Positions 34,690 through 46,785 of a stretch of 64,000 nt of DNA are shown piece by piece. Numbering within the stretch: the stretch's first letter is position 1; the number at the start of each line of letters is the position of its first letter. The stretch spans positions 434,001-498,000 of the forward strand of contig CAWUCO010000289.1 of assembly GCA_963920705.1 (NCBI GenBank), read 5' to 3'. The notes beneath the pieces were generated by a model. It saw nothing but the letters and a program-made list of their open reading frames with translations. It had not been told where the DNA came from and searched no databases. Made by a program: the position numbers and the translations under genes. Source of the stretch: Odiellus spinosus. Taxonomy: Eukaryota; Arthropoda; Arachnida; Opiliones; Phalangiidae.

Positions 34690-37550
34690 ATGGAGGATGC
34701 CAAACTTATAACATGGAGGATGCTTATTTAAAAATAAAGTTTGACTTGAAAAATGAAAAAGTTTGACTTGAAAAATGAAAAAGTTTGACTTGAAAAATGA
34801 AAAAGTTTGACTTGAAAAATGAAAAAGTTTGACTTGAAAAATGAAAAAGTTTGACTTGAAAAATGAAAAAGTTTGACTTGAAAAATGAAAAAGTTTGACT
34901 TGAAAAATGAAAAAGTTTGACTTGAAAAATGAAAAAGTTTGACTTGAAAAATGAAAAAGTTTGACTTGAAAAATGAAAAAGTTTGACTTGAAAAATGAAA
35001 AAGTTTGACTTGAAAAATGAAAAAGTTTGACTTGAAAAATGAAAAAGTTTGACTTGAAAAATTTGCTGCCATTGTGCATGAAAATAATGCAGTGGGATTT
35101 TTGTTTTCCTTGGCGGGAATATGATTTGGAAACATACAAATATCTATCTTTCTTCAATCGGTGAAAGAACCAAATGTCATTCCCTAATTCACCATGCAAC
35201 TCTAATAAAGGCAATTTAAGTACTAAAGGTACATCTTGAAATTTTTTAACTTTTCCTACTGCTAAGTAACCGTCGCCGGTCATTTCCGAAACTTTGAATC
35301 TTTTCCCAACCATAGACAACTTTTTACAATAATTAAAAACATTAGACCTATCGTCTAATCTGTATAATAATTTAGGTAAATTTAGGACGATAGAGGTGGT
35401 ATTAATTATTTGTAGTTGAGCGTATTGCGTGCCATGAACCATTTTAAGTAGCAAGCCATTCAAAGTTTCGAATGGGAAACAGGAACTGGCCCATAAAGGA
35501 CCAAGTTTCCTCACGCATTTGGCAGCATGCACATGAGCATGTAAGTTGGCAGTCATATTTTTCCTTCCATATAAATCCTCAAATTGAGATACGTATTGCC
35601 ATAGCATTTTTTCCGCTTTACTGATTTCCATGGTAGATATACTTTGTTGAGTCAAAGTATAAATAGCAATGACTAGTAAGGCGTGGTGGCGCAAAAACTA
35701 GACACTAACAATTCCTGACAAAATGGGAATCGAATAATAAAGAAGCCAATATTTAAACTCTGAATCATTCCAATATTTTAAATATTTTAAAGGTCGAGGT
35801 ATTCTTTGGACGAAGTGGGGCACGCAAAGTTTTGAAATCCTTTGGCTAATAGTGTCTACAAATTTTGAAATAGAGAACTGGCAATTACTCTACTGACTGT
35901 CAAACCACAAGCTGCACATTTTTCGTGCCTGACTAAGATAAGACGCATGCATCACGTCAAAAGACGTAGAGTTAATAGCGTCGTTGACCAAATGCGTCAA
36001 AATTGTTTGCCCTTTAACAGCGAATGCAGGATTACCTGTGTTAAGAGCTGTTAAACCCATTTCTATAAATTCATGGTTAGTTCTTAGCGGTCCGTCAACG
36101 TTTCTTTCATGAAATGGATAAACTCGGGGTCCACGACCATTTTCACCACGGTAAATTTCTCCTTTTTGTTTACAAGTGTGACATCCAAATTCTCCGTTGA
36201 ATTGTTTCATATTCAAAACGGAACACTTCGCCGGCAAGTCACACGTGCCACAAAGAAGGGAAGCTTTAATTAAAACTGGTTCTGGGTTTTCAAAAAAATC
36301 AAAATTGACAGTTCTCTCAAATTATAATATATTGCCCCTTTAAAAAAATATTCATGGCTGGTTTTGACGATCCAAACCATAATCCGGCTAAAATAACGTT
36401 TTCCTTCTTAACTCGCGAGTTATAAGGGAGCTCGTTTATCATTAAATATAGAGGCCAAATGTTGGATGATGAACTTTCGAATAAAGGAACACCGTCGGTA
36501 TTCCACATAAATGATATGGAGTTTGGATCGTTTTTGTCCCTATATTCATTTATATATATATCGCCGTCATAAATGTCAGATACTTTGTTTTCATCTTCAC
36601 CTCGATGAAATCGGCGCAGGAGCAAATCTTTGAAGCCTTTTCGAGAAAACAAACTTTGTAGCTGATCAATGATGTTCAAAGATATGAAATAATCAGAGGC
36701 TCTTTTATTAAACTCTTTACCACAATTTGTACAGCTCAGCTTGTTACCATCCATTGATGAGAAACAAGCTGAGCAGTACCTGTTGTAATTTCTCCTGATT
36801 GAACTTTTAAATAGTTTTTGAAATAAATAAAGGGACTTTGGCAAAAGATTTTCATCGGGTTTACGCAAACTAATTAGTTGAAGCAGAGAGTTAAAAGCTT
36901 CCTTGGTTAGAGCATAACGCAAGGCGAAGAATAAAATTGCCAACGCGCTTTCTTGCACCTTGATTGGGGCATTTAAATACAAAAGCTCATCATCACCATT
37001 TTCATTATCATTATCAATACTCTCTTCATCACTATCACTGTGGCGGCCACTATCACCGTGATCACTATTACTACGCCGGCCACTATCACCGTGATCACTA
37101 ACAATACCTCTAAGATCACGAACCCCACGATCACTATCACCATGATCACGATTTTCATCCTCAGATTCTGGAAATTTAGTAAATAATAGAAATATTAACA
37201 ACTATACCATTCTATATTGCTTTAAGATCTTAAAATAGTCTAAAATATTTACCTTTGCAATGATTTGGGCCGTCTTTAACGTCATTCCCATTTGAATAAC
37301 AGTTTCGGACCTGCCTCCAATTGTTCGATAAGGTATATTTTCCAGTCTCACTTCCATCTTCACTTGTAAATGATTCATCGCTTGAATCTTCAAATTTGAA
37401 ACCTTCGTTATCGCTAACTTCTCTTTCACCGCATTCATTTCCATCATCACTGCTTGAAGTACATTCGTCAACGTCAGAACTTTCATGGTAGGATATATTT
37501 TTATCAAAAAATTCTGTGCTCGAACGTTTTCGTTTCCGACTAAATGGCAT
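34690..37550 (-). pseudogene. CACTA (EnSpm)-type transposase pseudogene
   Basis: Exon 1 (37550-37253) starts MPFSRKRKRSS, is acidic, and ends at AAAG|GTAAAT. Exon 2 starts at 37167 after TTTCCAG; phase 1 joins cleanly. Exon 2 has an HGDSD repeat, a Cys pair region (YCSACF...CTNCGKEF), then SFMWNTDGVPLF and ENVILAGLWFGSSKPAMN, hallmark strings of animal CACTA transposases. Near 36330-36300 about 30 expected residues are missing and the frame shifts. It then resumes with CGTCDLPAKCSVLNMKQFNG and GCHTCKQKG. In-frame TAG stops follow SLWFDSQ (35890) and SGIVSV (near 35695). The C-terminal domain (DUF4218-like) reads GPLWASSCFPFETLNG and MVHGTQYAQLQI. The 3' end runs into a 22-bp satellite. Not functional. 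Confidence 0.85.
34735..35068. repeat. 22-bp satellite, about 15 copies, at the CACTA gene 3' end
   Basis: The unit AAAAAGTTTGACTTGAAAAA plus TG is repeated with almost no variation. It has no stop on the minus strand in any frame, so it extends the transposase frame with an artificial FKSNFFIFQVKL repeat. It replaces the expected C-terminus after MHNGSKF. Confidence 0.95.
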
Positions 37551-37659
37551 TTTATTTCTAATGATAAACGTCTCTATTGGTGGCGATATTACAAAACTGT
37601 GAGCTAGATCCTCGGATAGTTGGAGACGTGTTTGTGAAAAACTATAAATTTTCAAGCTA

Positions 37660-38470
37660 AGCTGGCGTAAGGGGAGAACCTAACGGGGATGGTTTCATAA
37701 TGCTTAATCTCATAAAGAAGTAAGTAGTGCGCTATTGGAAAGGGGAGTCATAGCAGAGAGCCATTAGGATCGCAATAGTTGAATCTATAAACCCTATATA
37801 CGTTCCACCCTTGACAAAAGGCAACATCTGTCGTAGAAAGGGGTTCTATTTAACGACTCTTTTTGTTAGTTTCGAGGTTGGCAAAAGTATAGAAAATCCT
37901 ATATTTTAAACCAACCTTGGAAAAAGGCAACATTAGCAATACAAATGGGTGCTTTTTAACGGCTCTTTTATCCGTTTCTATATTAGTGCATATGATTCTT
38001 CATAGAGCCATCTATTCAGTTACCACTGTCAACTGAAACCGGTTACTGATTTTCATGGTGGGGTAGATGTTTTTTGAATGAAGGGGTAACGGGACTTCAT
38101 AGTGAAGAAAGATATAGGCCTCAACCGTGGAAATAGGTGAAGAATGTTTAGCTACACGCCCTCCCATAGGATCGCGCCCGTTGGAAATGACGAAAAGTAT
38201 GTAGTGGCGTAAAACCAAAGTGACAGTGAACACGAAAAGAGATCAAAGTGACTGTGAACTCGAAAAAAATGACTGAAAAATATTTATACAGATTTTAGGG
38301 TGTATGTTTTTACGATAATACTGTGTAGAAGGCGCCCCTTCTTTTGCAGTCTACATCATTGCCTAGTGTAGCTATCCTATGCGCTTAACCATCTTGTAAA
38401 AACGTGTGTATAAAGCATAAGGAACACAAATTGAAAAAGAATACTAGTTTTTATTATTATTTATAAAGAA
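37660..38470. other. Non-coding; includes family C copy 2
   Basis: 38015-38240 contains CACTGTCAACTGAAACCGGTTAC and the following family C sequence in plus orientation. At 38365-38393, TATGCGCTTAACCATCTTGT resembles the end block found at 8840 and 63130. No gene. Confidence 0.5.
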
Positions 38471-38657
38471 TCATCTTCCATAGAGTGGGTGTTTCCTCAA
38501 CTTTTTTTGAATCTCATATTCTCTACGGCGCTTTTGTTTTAATTCCTTCTTCTTTTTCTCTTCCTCCTCTTTCTTTAGCTTTTCTTCTTTTTTCCTCTCT
38601 TCAATAACTTCGGCGTTTTCTTCTTCAAAATCTTCATTTTCTTTAATATCATCTGGT
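38471..38657 (-). CDS. Candidate terminal exon of a Lys/Glu-rich protein
   Basis: After an acceptor ATTAATGTAG, one frame reads PDDIKENEDFEEENAEVI, a long EEKLKKEEEEKKKKELKQ helix, then RREYEIQKKLRKHPLYGR and TGA. It is about 61 residues, charged, predicted coiled coil, with clear coding-like amino acid bias. Upstream exons would lie at higher coordinates. A poly(A)-like AATAAT follows the stop. It lies just outside the left TIR of the Mutator-like element, so a host gene may have been split by that insertion. Identity unknown. Confidence 0.4.
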
Positions 38658-38659
38658 CT

Positions 38660-39290
38660 ACATTAATAATTTAAGGTAAAGCCTCACGAATAACGCAATT
38701 TTCTAGTTACGCTAGCTCCGGTTCTACGCATCGCAGCTTAATTTTGTTTAGTTCTTTTTAATCTCGAGTGTCTGTTCTAGGCAACGATCGAGTCGATTAT
38801 GCCCTATCATTTTTATTTAATTTTATAATTAACCCTAAACACGGTGTCAGGAGCGAAAACAGGGTTCGGGATATCACGCGCCATTCACCTATGAATCACC
38901 TCAAATGATCAAACTATTTTTTATTATACTTAATAGGGTACATACTAGAACTTCATCGAGGAAAATTTAAATAGCACTAACTGTTAATTTTTAATTAACG
39001 TTGCAAAAAGACCCTTTTTTAAGTAGCGTAAAAAGATTGATTTCATATTTCAAAAAAATTTTTACACTAATATCATAGAACAATTCTTTATACACAAAAG
39101 GATATTTTTTTTATTACGCCAAGACAAATAGTCTTCGAGATATAAGCGTTTACCTGTACCACTAATTTCGCTCTTTTTGGGGCCAAATTTTAAAAACTCC
39201 CGCCTTTTACTAGCGACGCGGTGTGAGCAAAAAGGCGTACTAATGAGAATAAAAAGTCTTGGCTATAAGCTGGGGTGAAGATGGCAGTCT
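38660..39290. other. Non-coding stretch, nothing recognised
   Basis: AT-rich sequence between the candidate terminal exon and the Mutator-like element. No long frame, motif or repeat copy seen in this window. Confidence 0.4.
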
Positions 39291-39778
39291 AAAAGTTTTT
39301 CAAAACTCGCCTGTTGAGAAAAATTTCTTTGGAACCTTTCAAATCTACCCCTTACCCTCCCCTCCCAATAGTTTAGAGAGTAGCGATTTTTTCACGCTGG
39401 GTTCCAATTGTCATCTCCCCTCCCTACGCAAAGGAAGAGGAACAAAAGGAACCATATTTACCCCAAATTTTCCAAGCTAAACTCTTGTTCAAGTTCAGTT
39501 GACTAGCCAACTTCTTTCTCTATGGGGTTTAATATTGTGCGGATTAATACACAGTTTTTAACCTGATAGGGATTAAAGTAGTCATTACAAACTGCTCTTA
39601 AACAGTAATAGAAATATAAGAGTGGTTGAAAGTACAATTGAGGTATGGCCAATTTACTTATGATTAGAATTGTGGAGGGGGGAGGGGCTTTCTAACCCAT
39701 AGTGTACACAAAATTTCTTGCGCCGTCACAGTGATTTCCAGCAGCCAGCATCATCGCGAGAATTTCCGAGAAACATAG

Positions 39779-41270
39779 ACTACGGTTACATTGGGCTCTG
39801 AACGTCGACGTAAGGGAACGTCGACGCTCATTTTTTCCATGTAAACGGACGAACGTCGACGTTCGAGGAGATACGTCGACTTAACGAAAACTACCTCGAA
39901 CCGTCGATTTAAGGACTTACGTCGACGTTCGAGGTAGCATGTAACTCGTGAAAGTCGTTGTTCGCCGCATAGTAGAATTTTTCTTACTATATAAATGCTA
40001 CTATTTTTTTGATATTGCATTTTATTTTCTGAACTACTTTATTCTCAAGCGTAATAACGATTTTTTAACATTTTTAAATTATTGAACTAAGTAGCCACCT
40101 ACTGACAAATTCATTAATAGCAGAGGTTTGATTTTCAAAATTTTAAATAAATTAACTGATATTATTTAAGATAAGCGTATATAATTTAGTACATACAACT
40201 AATATTATACTATATAATAAATACTATATTATATTAATATTATTAAATAAAAATCAGAGGGAACCAGTTATACCGAAATAATATACCCGATTTAATTTTA
40301 AAGATCCCGATTTAATTTTAAAGATCCCGATTTAATTTTAAAGATCCCGATTTAATTTTAAAGATCCCGATTTAATTTTAAAGATCCCGATTTAATTTTA
40401 AAGATCCCGATTTAATTTTAAAGATCCCGATTTAATTTTAAAGATCCCGATTTAATTTTAAAGATCCCGATTTAATTTTAAAGATCCCGATTTAATTTTA
40501 AAGATCCCGATTTAATTTTAAAGATCCCGATTTAATTTTAAAGATCCCGATTTAATTTTAAAGATCCCGATTTAATTTTAAAGATCCCGATTTAATTTTA
40601 AAGATCCCGATTTAATTTTAAAGATCCCGATTTAATTTTAAAGATCCCGATTTAATTTTAAAGATCCCGATTTAATTTTAAAGATCCCGATTTAATTTTA
40701 AAGATCCCGATTTAATTTTAAAGATCCCGATTTAATTTTAAAGATCCCGATTTAATTTTAAAGATCCCGATTTAATTTTAAAGATCCCGATTTAATTTTA
40801 AAGATCCCGATTTAATTTTAAAGATCCCGATTTAATTTTAAAGATCCCGATTTAATTTTAAAGATCCCGATTTAATTTTAAAGATCCCGATTTAATTTTA
40901 AAGATCCCGATTTAATTTTAAAGATCCCGATTTAATTTTAAAGATCCCGATTTAATTTTAAAGATCCCGATTTAATTTTAAAGATCCCGATTTAATTTTA
41001 AAGATCCCGATTTAATTTTAAAGATCCCGATTTAATTTTAAAGATCCCGATTTAATTTTAAAGATCCCGATTTAATTTTAAAAAATGGCCCTCCTCCCTT
41101 TTCTAATATTCCATACCAGAAAAACCCCGTTAGGAGGAAATATTCTACAAGGATACATTCAAACGACGACAATGTAACCGCTCCCTTTTTCCGAATGTCG
41201 ACGTTCACGAGCGTCGACGAAACGTCGTCGTTCCCTTACGTCGACGTTCAGAGCCCAATGTAACCGTAGT
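39779..41270. mobile_element. TIR element (MITE) carrying a satellite, 5-bp target duplication
   Basis: Perfect inverted ends of about 42 bases starting ACTACGGTTACATTGGGCTC. CATAG flanks both sides (39774-39778 and 41271-41275). Subterminal regions hold many GTCGACGTT/AACGTCGAC motifs in both directions. No protein is encoded. It lies about 30 bases before the ATG of the fusion gene, separating it from its promoter. Superfamily unknown. Confidence 0.9.
40287..41082 (+). repeat. Perfect 20-bp satellite, about 40 copies
   Basis: Unit gatcccgatttaattttaaa repeats about 40 times with no substitution that I can find across nearly 800 bases. It is confined to the interior of the MITE. Such uniformity means very recent amplification, ongoing homogenisation, or an assembly artefact. 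Confidence 0.97.
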
Positions 41271-41300
41271 CATAGATAAAATTTTGTATCTAAAAGTGAA

Positions 41301-44300
41301 ATGGGTAAAAAAATATATAGAAGGCCCAAAAGCGTGGGAGCCAAAAAAGCTTTATATCGTGAGAGGTACGCAAAAAGTCTGGGCAAATTCAATTCCGAAA
41401 GGTAAGAAATCACGGTTACTTCATTTTAATGAAACCTGGTCACAAATATCTAAATAATAATATTCTAAATTATAGAAACCCTTTGAGCTTCACCACATCA
41501 ACACCGTTTGAGTCAAACCCGGAAGGGTATATCCCCCCCTCGACGTCCCAGATATCAGAAGGTATCGCAATCAATTTTGGAAGAGATTCCTTATACTCTG
41601 GTGTTGATTTTAAGCCTATAACATCGTGAAATTCAAATAGTGGCCCGACAAGGAAAAGACTAAATTTTAATGTTGAAGCGGAAGATTTGAACTCTGAAAT
41701 ATCTGACTCCAGTAGAGGTTTTACACCAGAAGATAATGTTGAACAATACCATTTTGATAAATTATCAACATATGAAGATGACGGCTTATATGAGCAGATT
41801 CGAATGATGGACACGCATTTTTTAAGGTGCAAAAAACCAAAGGCAAGTGGTGACAGCCCGAATTATTTCATATTCGAAAAAGAACACCGAGTTGGTCTCT
41901 ACTCTAGATTCACGTATTGGTGTCCTGATTGTAACGAGAGAACTGAGATTTTTAGTGACAAAGTTGCGGATAATCTTTCAAAAAGAAAAGAAAAGAAAGA
42001 AAACGAACTGTCGCTGAACGATATGGCTGTTTGGGGATTTATGGGCATTGGATCTGGTTACGCCAATTTAGAAGAGGTTTTTTTCCGTAATGGATATCCC
42101 TATTATGGCAGAAGGCACCTGGAGTAAGATTGAGCAACGGTTGGGAAAACACTGGCAAGAGCAACTCACTCAAAATATGATTGAAAACGGGGCGGAAGAG
42201 TACCAGATTGCGGCGGAATCGGGCAATTTTTGCGAGGCGCCATTTGAAAAAATTTGTTACTGCAAAGTAATTGTAGACGGTGGTTGGAGTAAACGGAGTC
42301 ATGGACATAATTACAATGCCAGGTCAGGATGTGCGGTGATTGCGGGAGCAGCGACCGGAAAAATTATCTTCGCTGTGGCTCATAATAAGTATTGTTATGT
42401 ATGTTCTTACGCAGAATCTAGAAATTTAGAGCCCCAGAAAACATTTCTGTTTTAAAACCTGGGATGGCTCTTCGAGAGCCATGGAATCTGATATCATTGT
42501 ACGGGGATTTAATGAAAGCATGGCTATGCATAATCTTCAATTTAGAACTTTTGTTGGTGATGGGGACTCGTCGGTTGCTTTCGAGTTGCGTAACAAAGTT
42601 AGACATTACGGGCATAAAATCACCAAAATTGAATGCTCTAATCACGTGGTGAAAAACTTAACAAAAAAACTATTCAAATTGAAAGGGGATATAGACAAAG
42701 GCGGAAGAATTTTGAAAAATAAATATATAAATGAATTATCAAAGGGAACGAGGGCAGCTATAGCTCAGCACGCTTGTACCGACAAGTCTGTGCCCGCCTT
42801 GAAAAAGGACATTTTAAACGCACCTAAACATTGTTTGGGAGACCACAGAGAATGCGGAGACCATTTCTGTACAAAAGTTGGTGAAAACTCCGGAAAATGG
42901 GAAGAAATTCCGTCGTCTTTGAGATCCGCCATAACTTCTACAGCGATGAAGGTTGTCGACAAGGCCGATAAATTAGTCACAGGTCTTACGAGTAACATAG
43001 CCGAGTCAACAATGTCCCTTATCGCGAAGCACCAAGGTGGGAAACAAATCGATAGGTGTAAAAGGTCGAGTTACACATTTCGAACCACGGCAGCCGTTTT
43101 AAACAAAAATGTAGGGAAGGGCTGGGTTGGAAAAGTTCAAAAATTTATATCCGGAAAAAGTCCAAGCAGTATCTTCAAAAAATATGTTGCCAAAATTTCA
43201 AGGGAGAGGAAGAGTGCGCGAGCCTCTCGAGACAGAGCGCATGTACGGCAAAAAGGTCTTTACCCCAAAAAACATAAATCTATTGACAATGGGAGGGCTC
43301 ATTATGGACAAAATGCCATGCAGGAGGATGCATCGGACGAGACAATCAAACAACTATGTGAATTAAAAATATCGGAACTTCAAGTTACTGTTGAAAAACA
43401 ATCGCAAATAGAACAAAACACCCGAAATCAAGAGCAATCAGAGGCTTGGTTTGACGAAAGACGTTTTAGGCTAACTGCATCGAACTATGGGCGAATATGC
43501 AAGCTTAGGCCATCAACCTCTACAAGTTCACTAGTTGAATGTCTGTTGTATGGGAGAAACCCATCAGCAAAAATGCAGGCTAATTTTGATCATGGTCATG
43601 TAGGGGGAAAAAAAGCCAAAATAATTTTGAAAAATGATCTTAACATGGATGTCAGGGATTGTGGAATGTTTGTCGATTTAGAGTACGGATTTTTAGGAGC
43701 TTCTGAATGAATGAATGAATGTTTTATTTGCCCTCTTTACAAAGATCCCTTTTAAATCAGGGAGGAGCCATTTAAAATGGCTCGCAAGCGAACATAGTGC
43801 AACAGAATAATCTAAAAATAAAATTGAAAGATATTACATTAAAATAACACAAAAGGTATATACACCATCTGCAGCAGTCTTAAGGAGTAAATTATTTGGA
43901 ATGTTTGACGAAACGTTTAAACCGACGCATAGCACAGTGCAAAGCGTATCAGCGGGTGAAACTCAGTGGATATTGGATTTATGGAGCCTTAACTGGCCCC
44001 ACTGCTCCAGGATGGTCTTCGTGATGCTTGTGTCGGCCAACCCGGTAAACCCGAGTATGTCGACCAGGTCCAGGGTATCGTCCCATTGCTCCCTTTCTGC
44101 GGCGAACCTTGGGCACACTAGTAGAATGTGGGCCACGTCTTCGATTTCCACGTGGCAGAGTGGGCAGAGAGGGTCTTCAAAAAAGATCTGTGACAACCGA
44201 TAGGCCGTTGGCAGAGCGCCTGTTCGCGCCTGGAACAACAAGTCGCTCCCCTTCCCATTGCTATACAACATCTCCGTGGCTGGAGCTTCCTTAACCGAGT

Positions 44301-46124
44301 ATAGTTCTAAGCTCGCGTGTAGTCGCACCTCATGGAGCCAAATGTCGTTACAGGCCTCCCTTACCGAACCCTCCACTGCAATATACCAGTCCCTGAGATT
44401 CGTGATGTCTGCCCGGCTCCGCCGAGAGCCAAATTTTTGGTCGAGCGTGGACATCCTATTCATCCAGTTAGTACGAAGTCCAGAATACCGGACATAGTCG
44501 AACATCTTTCGAATTATTCTTTCCGGACCGAGGAAGCGCAGGCGGCCCAAATAGCGGAGTTTACTCTTTGCTTCGCGAGCGGGAAAGGTCGACCAAGCTA
44601 GTTCGCCAATTACCGCTGCCTTTGCAGTCAAGAAGTTTCCCCCCGCTGCCGCTTTACCCGCCGCGAATTGGGCCTGGTCGAACCGTAGCATCGTATCGTT
44701 ACTCAACACTAGGGCTTCATTTGCGTATGTTAGGCTTGGCACGGCTACTGTCTTCCAGAGTACACGGGTGACGTTGTACTTGGCGTAAGAGTGGTACCCT
44801 TTATGTTTTATGGCCCCTAAGAGCCGACGAGCCTTCCGTTTCACATCTTCTTCGTGAAGAGCAAGGTACGCCACGCGTGTACTGAATTTTACTCCGAGGT
44901 ACACCACTTCGTTGTTCTCACTGATTTCGCCACCTTGGATGGTAAGGGGTACCGCTGGGGGCCCAGGAACAACACTAAAGTCTAAAAGCACGCATTTGTC
45001 TGACCCGAATGTGAGACCAACAGCATTGGCAAAGTCGCCGCAGATATTGAGTATAGCCTGGAGCTCTAAGCGTGTCTCTGCCGCCGAAAAAATATCATCC
45101 GCGAAGAACAGTCCAGGGAGAGCAAAATTCAAATGGTGATATGCTCGGTGTTTAAACACAAAGCCCAAGGAGGACTGTTGAAGCCTTCGGTCCAATGGCT
45201 CTAGGAATAGGGCGAACAGCAAGGGTGATAACGGGCAACCCTGTTTGAGGCCGACCCCGCACGGGATGAAATCTGTCACTACGTCGCCGAAGTTGTACCG
45301 ATATTGTGTCTTGGTATAGAGCTTCTGTAAGTGCGTTACAAAGTCATCCGGGATACCGAGGAGGGTTAACGTTTCCCAAAGTTTTAGGCGATTTACGCTA
45401 TCGTACGCGCGTTTGAGGTCCAGAAAGGCCACGTATAAACAACGTTTTTCAATACGAGCGGTTTCAATTAGTTGCGTAAGCACGTACAGGTTATCCGCGC
45501 CACGTCTATCCCTTCGAAAACCGTTTTGAAGCTCACCCAGAATGGAAGTTATCTCCACAAATCGCTCCAATCGGCCCTTTAGGATGGACATGTAAAGCTT
45601 GGAGAAACATTGTGATAGCGCTATAGGGCGATAGGACGCTGGGAGAAGACGCGATATTAGAAGTGAAGTCAAGTGTATTGTATAAAGATATCGCGCCTCT
45701 TGATATTCCCGCTCACATTGAAAACTTGAACAAAATTACGCAATCAAAATCAAAAAAGAGTTTTTACTGTAAACTAGATTCGCAAACCAATTCCCTTGTA
45801 CTTAACCGAAATGATAATTATTTTTATCAGGTGCAAGGGCAGCTACATATAACTAGAAGACAATTTTGTCACTTCGTTATTTATACAGAAAAGGGCATGC
45901 ACATTGAAAAAATTCAACGTGATGATGAGTTTTGGGAATCTAAAATGAAGCCCTATCTCCTGAAGTTTTTTCATAATGCATTTCTACCCGAGGTCGTAGA
46001 TTCACGATTTCAAAGATCTATGCCGCTAAGAGAGCCCGCTTACGTAGAAGCAGAAATAGCTAAGAGAAAATTAGAAAAAGAAGCCAAAGAAATCGCAAAA
46101 TCTAAAAAGGTTAAAGGCAAATAA
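41301..46124 (+). pseudogene. Mutator-like transposase fused to YqaJ nuclease, broken
   Basis: Exon 1 (41301-41401) starts MGKKIYRRPKSVGAKK and ends AG|GTAAGA; exon 2 starts at 41476 after AAATTATAG, in phase. The transposase part includes YWCPDCNERTE, VDGGWSKRSHGHNYNA, KYCYVCS, FVGDGDSS and IECSNHVVKN, typical of the insect-type 'Mutator-like transposase domain'. The YqaJ part follows: EAWFDERRFRLTASNYG and then FVDLEYGFLGAS, and after a LINE insertion LEVKSSVLYKDI and YQVQGQLHITRRQF with KMKPYLLKFF. YqaJ is a lambda-exonuclease-like nuclease fold. Lesions: in-frame TGA at 41627, frameshifts near 42100 and 42440, and the LINE at 43710-45655, which also replaces the GASPDG region. The C-terminal Lys/Glu tail ends at 46124. 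Confidence 0.85.
43707..45655 (-). mobile_element. 5'-truncated LINE inserted in the YqaJ domain
   Basis: The minus-strand frame (to 43963) encodes a reverse transcriptase, from ASYRPIALSQCFSKLY through FLDLKRAYDSVN, GLKQGCPLSPLLFALFL and the catalytic FADDIF. The C-terminal zinc motif CPLCHVEIEDVAHILLVCP is also present. The N-terminus and any ORF1 are missing. About 250 bases of 3' UTR end in (CATT)4 at 43707-43727, a usual LINE tail. Clade uncertain: CR1/L2/I-like. No clear target duplication, perhaps because target sequence was deleted. Confidence 0.85.
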
Positions 46125-46785
46125 TAACCCTTTTCTTTTAGTATAACTTGTCATTATCCCTTTATTGTATATATTGTCAATAACCTGTAAATACCCCTTT
46201 TACTGTACATATAATTATTATTATTTTCTTTCATGTCATATTATTATTTTTTTATATATAAAATATATATCTGAATGAATAAATTATCTTTTTGGCTCTC
46301 CATATGTTACAAAATGGACTCTTTATTTCGTAATCACACAGCGGCACAGTAACTAATTATGTTAACTTCCACGTAGTTCTCGCAACCTGTAAATAAATAT
46401 TCATTCTATCATTCATTCCATAGTGAAAATGCAGCACCAAAGAGCCAATAAGCGGGTATATCAATAAGCTTGGAAAATTTGGGGTGTAATGAGTTGCTGG
46501 CTATCCATGGTTATAGATTGTACGGGAATCTCGGGATGAAAGCAGCGTTTCGGTAAATGGTTCCTTTTGTTCCCCTTCCTTTGCGTAGGGAGGGGAGATG
46601 ACAATTGGAACCCAGCGTGAAAAATCGCTACTCTCTAAACTATTGGGAGGGGAGGGTAAGGGGTAGATTTGAAAGGTTCCAAAGAAATTTTTCTCAACAG
46701 GCGAGTTTTGAAAAACTAACTGAAGAAATAAATGTTTGTTTCAATGAATGGTCAATGAAATGTAATTGCTAATGGTTTTAATTAC

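Larger units (their letters stand above)
39294..46717 (+). mobile_element. Mutator-like element with long TIRs encoding a transposase-YqaJ fusion
   Basis: Inverted ends of about 190 bases: 39294-39480 against 46467-46717, starting AGTTTTTCAAAACTCGCCTG. The right TIR has about 70 extra bases near 46482-46548. Long TIRs and the encoded transposase agree with a Mutator-class element. I see no clear 8-10 bp target duplication. Inside are the fusion pseudogene, a satellite-bearing MITE (39779-41270) and a LINE (43707-45655), so the uninvaded element would be about 4 kb. Confidence 0.8.

Noticed and set aside
34728-35135. 135-codon minus-strand frame of FSSQTFSFFKSNF repeats
   Set aside because: Out-of-frame reading of the 22-bp satellite.
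40287-41082. Possible CRISPR-like array
   Set aside because: The units are contiguous with no spacers, in eukaryotic transposon DNA; it is a plain satellite.
44568-45139. Plus-strand frames opposite the LINE reverse transcriptase
   Set aside because: Antisense shadows of a clearly conserved minus-strand protein.
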